Shown in pieces: positions 59,331 through 64,000 of a stretch of 64,000 bases of DNA (position 1 is the stretch's first letter; each line of letters begins with the position of its first letter). The DNA lies in assembly GCA_910587445.1 (NCBI GenBank), contig CAJULE010000006.1:1-64000 (forward strand), given 5' to 3'. A program made the translations under genes and the position numbers. The notes under the pieces are model-generated. The model did no database searches and had not been told where the DNA came from. It saw nothing but the letters and a program-made list of their open reading frames with translations. The DNA is from an uncultured Christensenellaceae bacterium. GTDB lineage: Bacteria > Bacillota > Clostridia > Christensenellales > Pumilibacteraceae.

Positions 59331-60193
59331 CTGTCGTTCTCCTTATTCTTGGGGCTCTTGTTGTCGACATGAACGTCGAGTTGAGGATAGGGGATTTCTA
59401 TACCCGCTTCATTCAGCGCCGCGAACGCCCGTTCGTTTATGTCCCACGTGACGTCCCAATAGTCGCCGTTGTTGACCCAGGCGCGCGCGACGAAAACTAT
59501 TTCGCTCGCGCCTTGGCTCTTGAGGCGAACCATGGGCGCGGGGTCGGACAGTATTTTTTCGTGCGAGGAAAGGACGCCCGAAAGTACGGATTTTACCTTT
59601 TCGACGTCGCTGTCGTAGGATGCGGAGAACTCCCAATCGATACGGCGCGTGGGCTTTGCCGAAAAGTTCGTGATGCAAGCCGACGTTATCTTGGAGTTCG
59701 GGACGACGATTTTTTTATTGTCCGGCGAAATCAGCTCGGTCGTCAAAAGCCCTATGGACTTTACCGTGCCTTCCACGCCGTCTATGTCGACATACTGTCC
59801 TTCGGCGAACGGTTTTTGCGCAATGAGGAGCACGCCGTTTGCGAGATTCGTGAGCGAATCCTTGAGCGCAAGACCGACGGCAAGAGCGATCGAGCCGAGA
59901 GCCGTCACAAGCGGAGTGAGCGGAATTTTTATTATGGACGCTATTATGAAGAAGAGCAGCAGCCACAGGGCGAACCGAACGACGGTGAGCACGAAGTTGG
60001 CGATTGTGTTGTCCATCGTGCGCTTTAAGAGAATTTTCCTAAGAAGCGCGTGAACGATGCGAATGACTATTATGCCGATGACGAGCGCGGCGAGAGCTTC
60101 GACGACGATCCAGCCCGCTCCCGTGAAGAACGTAACTATCTGTTCCCACACCGAGCCGAGCTCTTCGGCGAATGTCGAAATTATTACGGGCAA
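59327..60193 (-). CDS. mscS: MscS-type mechanosensitive channel
   Basis: The 288-residue protein has three membrane helices and the MscS pore helix followed by the beta domain: ALGSIALAVGLALKDSLTNLANGVLLIAQKPFAEGQYVDIDG is diagnostic. The C-terminal domain (RRIDWEFSASYDSD, EIPYPQLDVHV) closes the cytoplasmic cage. It releases solutes upon hypo-osmotic shock. The start follows AGGTATC loosely, with AAAGG-like sequence upstream weak; the reading frame is nevertheless clear. It is first in a two-gene unit with the single-pass protein. Confidence 0.93.
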   Translation of the reverse strand: MPVIISTFAEELGSVWEQIVTFFTGAGWIVVEALAALVIGIIVIRIVHALLRKILLKRTMDNTIANFVLTVVRFALWLLLFFIIASIIKIPLTPLVTALGSIALAVGLALKDSLTNLANGVLLIAQKPFAEGQYVDIDGVEGTVKSIGLLTTELISPDNKKIVVPNSKITSACITNFSAKPTRRIDWEFSASYDSDVEKVKSVLSGVLSSHEKILSDPAPMVRLKSQGASEIVFVARAWVNNGDYWDVTWDINERAFAALNEAGIEIPYPQLDVHVDNKSPKNKENDR

Positions 60194-60415
60194 CGTATGA
60201 TACCTCCGAAAGAATTTATTTATTTTAGTTTACCACAATATCGTAAGTAAATCAAGGATTTGCACGCAAAGACAAAAAAATTCATATATCCGCCGTGAAT
60301 CGGGGAGTGACGAAAAAGCGTCCGCGTCAGCCGTTAGGGTCTGTAAGCGCAACATTAAAAACGCATTAAAAGTCTTATAATTCGGTTAAAGTTGGCTTGC
60401 TTTACTCGGCGTTTC

Positions 60416-60444
60416 TTGACTTTCGAAGCGTTTTGCGATATACT
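60416..60444 (+). promoter_or_regulatory. Promoter that implies a leaderless TIR-SEL1 message
   Basis: TTGACT (60416-60421), 17 bases, TATACT (60439-60444). Transcription would start at about 60450-60452, on or next to the A of the ATG at 60451, and no Shine-Dalgarno sequence precedes the start. Confidence 0.65.
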
Positions 60445-60450
60445 TTAATC

Positions 60451-63003
60451 ATGGAAACAAAGACACTGAGATGTACATATTGCGGGGCGAGACTGCCTTC
60501 CGGCGACGCGGATAAGATAATTTGTCCGTACTGCGACAGCGTAAACTATCTGCGCTTTGCCGAAAAAGCGGGCAAGGGCAATGCGGACGGAATCAAAAAC
60601 CTGCGCGAGCGGCTTTACGAGTGCGTAAACGCGCGCTATCACGATTTCGAGGAGATGAAATACATTGCCGACGAGATCCTCAACATCAGCGGCTACGATT
60701 TCGAGGCAAAGTATTTTTATGCGCTTGCGCTCAAAAAGAGCGGAAAACGCAATAAGTATCTCGAGTTTCTGACCGACGAAAAAAATCTTGCGCCGAACGA
60801 GCACGCGCTCGAGCTTGTCATGAACAATGTTATACGCTATGCCAAAGAGAACGAGCGCAGCGTGATAAGGCGGTTCGTCGAGATAAACGTGAGCGACGAG
60901 CTTGCCCGACTCGAATATACGGACAGAGCCGACAGACAGATAGAGCGCGCGGCACGGTACCACCACGGCGGGCAGGACGTGTTTGTCTGTCACCGCTCGA
61001 GCGACGGAGCGATTGCCGAAACGGTCGTCGCAAGGCTCGAAGCCGAGGGCATTTCCTGTTTTATCTCGGAGCGCAATCTCGAGGACCTCGAGATAGGAGA
61101 GAAGTTCGAACGCGCGCTTACGGCGGCGATAGATTCGACGAAGCTGTTTTTGCTCATATCCTCGTATTCCGCTTTCGACACGTCGAGCGAAAACTATGTC
61201 CTCTATGAAATCGGGGAAGCCGATCGGCTGAAAAAGCCCAACGCGGAATTCAGAATACAGGAAATAGATCGAGCGACCGAAAGCAAGGCGGGAAAGTACG
61301 CCGAGTATTTCGACGGATGTCAGTACATAGACGCGTACCCTACGCCGTCGGATATGCTCGATAAGCTTGCGCTTCAGCTCGGAGAAAAGCTCGACAGGCT
61401 TAGTCGGGCGGGCAGCCCCGAAAAGTACCGCGAAGCGGAACGCGCCCGCGAAGCCGCGGAAATGGCGGCGGAGATAGAGCGTCTCAAGGCGGAAAAAGCC
61501 GAATATGAAAAGCGGCTTTCGGGGCTTGGGAAAGCCGAGGAGAAACCGACTTCCAACACCGACACCGAACGCAGCGAGAAGGGCGAGGCGGACGCGGTTT
61601 TCGGATTCGTCGGCAAAAGAGAGGAAAGCAAGCGCGGCGGCGAAGCGAATTATGCGCTCGCGCTCGATTACGAATACGGCAGAAACGGAAAAAAGAAAGA
61701 CAAGTCGAAAGCCGTGTATTATTACACGAAAGCCGCAGACGAAGGCAGCGACGAGGCGATGCTCAATCTCGGCGTGTGCTATGAATACGGAGACGGGATA
61801 AAGAAAAACTACGCAAAGGCCGTCGCGCTGTACGTGTCGGCGTCCGAGCGCGGAAACGCAAAGGCGCAGTGCAATCTCGGCTATTGTTATTTCAACGGCG
61901 TGGGAGTCGGTAAGGACATAAAAAAAGCCGTGCTTTGGTACGATAAAGCGGCAAAGGCGGGAAACGTGCGAGCGATGAACAATCTCGGCTATTGCTATGA
62001 AAACGCGCAGGGAGTGCCGCGTGATCTAAAGCGCGCATTCGAGCTCTATAAGGCGGCGGCGGACGGCGGAGATACCGACGGCGCGTGCAATGTCGCATGG
62101 TGCTTGGAAACGGGTATCGGAGCAAGCGTCGATCTGCCCCTTGCAAGGCAATACAATGCCCTTGCCAAAGAGGCGGGCTCGACCCGTGCCGCAAAGGCTT
62201 ATGCGAGGATCGAAGGAAAGCTCTACTCCTGCGAGCCCGAAGCCGAACGCCTATACGAACGCGGTCTTGCCTGTGACACGGGGGACAGAAGAAGTTCCGC
62301 CCGTGCCGCAGGATATTACAAAAAGGCGGCAAAGGCGGGAAGCGTGCGTGCGCTGTACAACCTCGGAGTGTTCAGTCTGCGCGGCGACGGCGTCGGACGC
62401 GACGAGAAGGCGGCGTTTGAGTATTTTTCCGAAGCCGCAAGACGCGAACATCTCGGCGCGCTGTACAATCTCGGCTATTGCTATGAAAAGGGCGTGGGCT
62501 GCGAGCCCGACATTAAGCGTGCGAGAAGCTGTTACGAGCGTGCGGCAAAGGGCGGACAGGCGAGCGCGCAATACGCATACGCGACGTTTTTCGAAAACGG
62601 CGCGGCGGGAGAAAAGAATATCGACAAAGCTGTCCTGTGGTACGAGCGCGCGGCGAAAAACGGCAGCACGGCGGCAATGGTCGCGCTCGGCGTTCTGTAC
62701 GGAACAAAGGGCGACAGGGAAAGGGCAAAGACCCAATTTAAGCGTGCGGCGGATTCGGGCGACGAAACGGGTATGTACAATTACGGCTGTATGCTGAGAA
62801 GCGAGGGCGACGCCGTGGGCGCGCGCGACGCTTTTTCGTCGGCGGCAAATAAGGGCTATACCCCCGCGATGTTCAATCTCGGCAAAATGGCGGAGGAGGC
62901 GGGCAACAGATCGGCGGCGGAAGGCTATTACCGCATGGGAGCGGACAAGGACGACAATGCGTGTGTGCGCGCTCTTGCGCATTTATCTTCCGACGGCGAA
63001 TAG
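60451..63003 (+). CDS. Zinc-ribbon, TIR and SEL1-repeat protein
   Basis: The 850-residue protein has three parts. Residues 7-30 form a zinc ribbon (CTYCGARL and CPYCDS). Residues 174-300 form a TIR domain: QDVFVCHRSSDGAIAETVVARLE, GISCFISERNLEDLEIGEKFERAL, TKLFLLISSYSAF and NYVLYEIGEAD, where E253 occupies the position of the catalytic glutamate of TIR NADases. After a coiled coil (about 335-375) come some eleven SEL1 repeats to the end. Bacterial TIR proteins often degrade NAD+ or make signals in phage defence; SEL1 arrays bind partners. Whether this one is defensive or housekeeping is open. The upstream frame extension to 60397 crosses the promoter and was rejected. Confidence 0.88.
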   Translation: METKTLRCTYCGARLPSGDADKIICPYCDSVNYLRFAEKAGKGNADGIKNLRERLYECVNARYHDFEEMKYIADEILNISGYDFEAKYFYALALKKSGKRNKYLEFLTDEKNLAPNEHALELVMNNVIRYAKENERSVIRRFVEINVSDELARLEYTDRADRQIERAARYHHGGQDVFVCHRSSDGAIAETVVARLEAEGISCFISERNLEDLEIGEKFERALTAAIDSTKLFLLISSYSAFDTSSENYVLYEIGEADRLKKPNAEFRIQEIDRATESKAGKYAEYFDGCQYIDAYPTPSDMLDKLALQLGEKLDRLSRAGSPEKYREAERAREAAEMAAEIERLKAEKAEYEKRLSGLGKAEEKPTSNTDTERSEKGEADAVFGFVGKREESKRGGEANYALALDYEYGRNGKKKDKSKAVYYYTKAADEGSDEAMLNLGVCYEYGDGIKKNYAKAVALYVSASERGNAKAQCNLGYCYFNGVGVGKDIKKAVLWYDKAAKAGNVRAMNNLGYCYENAQGVPRDLKRAFELYKAAADGGDTDGACNVAWCLETGIGASVDLPLARQYNALAKEAGSTRAAKAYARIEGKLYSCEPEAERLYERGLACDTGDRRSSARAAGYYKKAAKAGSVRALYNLGVFSLRGDGVGRDEKAAFEYFSEAARREHLGALYNLGYCYEKGVGCEPDIKRARSCYERAAKGGQASAQYAYATFFENGAAGEKNIDKAVLWYERAAKNGSTAAMVALGVLYGTKGDRERAKTQFKRAADSGDETGMYNYGCMLRSEGDAVGARDAFSSAANKGYTPAMFNLGKMAEEAGNRSAAEGYYRMGADKDDNACVRALAHLSSDGE

Positions 63004-63030
63004 AAAACGCGGCAAACCTCTCCCATTCGC

Positions 63031-63059
63031 TCGACAAAACGCTTTGCTTGTGATAGAAT
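63031..63059 (+). promoter_or_regulatory. Promoter of the cyclophilin gene
   Basis: TCGACA, 17 bases, TAGAAT, 47 bases before the start codon at 63106. Confidence 0.65.
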
Positions 63060-63105
63060 AATGGGAAAGTATGCGCGGCTTCGCGCAAAAAAAAGGAGAT
63101 ATATA

Positions 63106-63627
63106 ATGGCAGAAATATTTGCGGAAATACTGCTCGAAGACGGACGCAAAATGCGCCTCAAGCTTCGCGAGGACGTTGCGCCCATATCGGTCAAAAACTT
63201 TACGGAGCTTGCCGAAAAGAAATATTACGACGGACTGTGCTTTCACCGCGTAATAGACGGGTTTATGATCCAGGGCGGAGGCTTTACGGCGGGAGCTTCG
63301 TCGCTTCATCCCGCGCCCGAGCTTGAGCCGATCAAGGGCGAATTCGAAAGCAACGGCGTCCATAATCCTCTTAAGCACAAGAAGGGCGTCATATCTATGG
63401 CGCGCACGCCCTTAAAGGACAGCGCGACTTCGCAGTTCTTTATCTGTGTGGCGGACACGCCTTTTCTCGACGGCGAATATGCGGCATTCGGCGAGTGCGT
63501 CGACGATGAGAGCATAAATACCGCGGTGGCTATCGGCAAGGTGCCGACGCATACGCTTCCGTACGGTTACGGCGACGTGCCCAAAACCCCGGTCGTTATA
63601 AAGACCGTAACTATAAAAAAGAAGTAA
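63106..63627 (+). CDS. Cyclophilin-type peptidyl-prolyl isomerase
   Basis: The 173-residue protein catalyses cis-trans isomerisation of proline peptide bonds in the cytoplasm; no signal peptide is present. The cyclophilin signature is clear: FTELAEKKYYDGLCFHRVIDGFMIQGG, SMARTPLKDSATSQFFICVADTPFLDGEYAAFGE. The start at 63106 has AAAAGGAG eight bases upstream; the ATG at 63061 is in the promoter region. It stands alone, with a terminator after it. Confidence 0.95.
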   Translation: MAEIFAEILLEDGRKMRLKLREDVAPISVKNFTELAEKKYYDGLCFHRVIDGFMIQGGGFTAGASSLHPAPELEPIKGEFESNGVHNPLKHKKGVISMARTPLKDSATSQFFICVADTPFLDGEYAAFGECVDDESINTAVAIGKVPTHTLPYGYGDVPKTPVVIKTVTIKKK

Positions 63628-63646
63628 ATAAATATTTATTGCAAAC

Positions 63647-63687
63647 AAAACGGCTTGACGATTGCGGATACAATGTCAAGCCGTTTT
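63647..63687. terminator. Bidirectional intrinsic terminator
   Basis: AAAACGGCTTGAC (63647-63659) and GTCAAGCCGTTTT (63675-63687), perfect, between convergent genes. Confidence 0.9.
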
Positions 63688-63709
63688 ATTATCGGGGATA
63701 GTTCGTTTA

Positions 63710-64000
63710 TCAGCCGAAGAACACAAAGGAATCGATGTTGGCGTCGCCCTTACATTTTATTTCAACTTTGTGTTTGCCTATGTCGAGCACGGGGGAGATA
63801 TAGGTACATCCGAAATCGGTCGTAAGATTTTCGAACGGTATGAGAGCGATCGATTCGATCTTTTTGCCGTCTATACGGACTTCTATATTTCTGTCGAAGT
63901 GTTTCGACGCAAGAACGGCAAGACGCGTGCCCGTAAATTCGAATGTTACGGTCGCGTTCTTTTTTCCCGTATAGACGTGTCCGAAGGTCGCGTTTGCCGA
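63710..64000 (-). CDS. C-terminal part of a probable carbohydrate-binding protein
   Basis: An open minus-strand frame runs from the window edge to a TGA at 63710-63712, giving at least 96 residues. It reads FGHVYTGKKNATVTFEFTG, TRLAVLASKHFDRNIEVRIDGKKIESI and ends SPVLDIGKHKVEIKC then DSFVFFG. This pattern (a strand with T-F-x-G-T-R-x-A-V-L, then D-G-K-K and G-K-H-x-V-E-I) is typical of the jelly-roll accessory domain at the C terminus of secreted esterases, lyases and other glycan-active proteins. The catalytic part lies outside the window. Confidence 0.7.
   Translation of the reverse strand, partial: SANATFGHVYTGKKNATVTFEFTGTRLAVLASKHFDRNIEVRIDGKKIESIALIPFENLTTDFGCTYISPVLDIGKHKVEIKCKGDANIDSFVFFG

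Noticed and set aside
60451..63003. Part of a phage-defence island such as Thoeris
   Set aside because: No ThsA-like partner, restriction genes or other defence genes are in the neighbourhood; it is reported as a stand-alone TIR protein.
1..64000. tRNA or rRNA genes
   Set aside because: No cloverleaf with the TTC/GGTTC arm or rRNA signature was seen on reading either strand; a dedicated scan was not possible.

Overview
The window reads as chromosomal DNA of an anaerobic Gram-positive member of the Clostridia. The evidence is a type II fatty-acid gene cluster, a LytTR two-component system, a group B and a group C [FeFe]-hydrogenase, a PurF of the [4Fe-4S] type, an ECF transporter S component, a YitT protein, AGGAGG-type ribosome binding sites and many consensus TTGACA-N17-TATAAT promoters. 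Codons are mostly GC-rich at the third position. A gut Christensenellales/Borkfalkiaceae-like lineage is a guess. No rRNA, tRNA, CRISPR array or complete prophage was seen.

Layout. 1-6450: hairpin repeats, a likely four-gene unit (two GNAT-type transferases, two cobalamin-binding-type radical SAM proteins) and a YitT membrane protein. 6450-7200: the 5' remnant of a response regulator. 7200-16511: fabH-acpP-fabD-fabG-fabF-accB-accC-accD-accA and a DegV fatty-acid-binding protein; no dehydratase (fabZ) or enoyl reductase is present. 16940-24130: AlkD-like glycosylase, LytTR regulator and sensor kinase, a membrane-anchored permuted GH3 enzyme with a small membrane partner, and an AT-rich orphan gene. 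24330-31510: a disordered polyampholyte protein, a cation exchanger, a flavodoxin-like protein, a probable small RNA, an inactive-looking GH3 protein, a toxin-antitoxin pair and a small protein behind a structured RNA leader. 31853-35270: a five-gene operon with an SPFH-like protein, a small helical protein, two ESCRT-III/PspA-like helical proteins and a RelA/SpoT-like protein. 35427-40640: phosphofructokinase, polyphosphate kinase, a REP-transposase-like protein without its catalytic histidines, a DnaA-box cluster and a TetR regulator. 40780-47900: a second carbohydrate module (CBM lipoprotein, AraC regulator with a G10 tract, second permuted GH3, its membrane partner, Ig-like lipoprotein). 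48180-55600, minus strand: SEL1 protein, purF, and a hydrogenase signalling cluster. 55800-64000: ArsP-like exporter, L9, ECF S component, a second toxin-antitoxin pair, MscS, a zinc-ribbon/TIR/SEL1 protein, a cyclophilin and the end of a carbohydrate-binding protein.

Three themes link these genes. First, the two GH3 modules and the CBM lipoprotein share promoter elements: paired repeats about 21 bp apart placed just upstream of the -10 region, as expected for LytTR regulators, so the two-component system at 17713-19693 may control all three. Second, long hairpin repeats with a GTAC-N4-6-GTAC apex occur between genes about ten times and sit alongside a degenerate RAYT-type protein. Third, the SPFH/ESCRT-III-like/RelA-SpoT operon and the TIR-SEL1 protein are the best candidates for an undescribed membrane-stress or signalling system.
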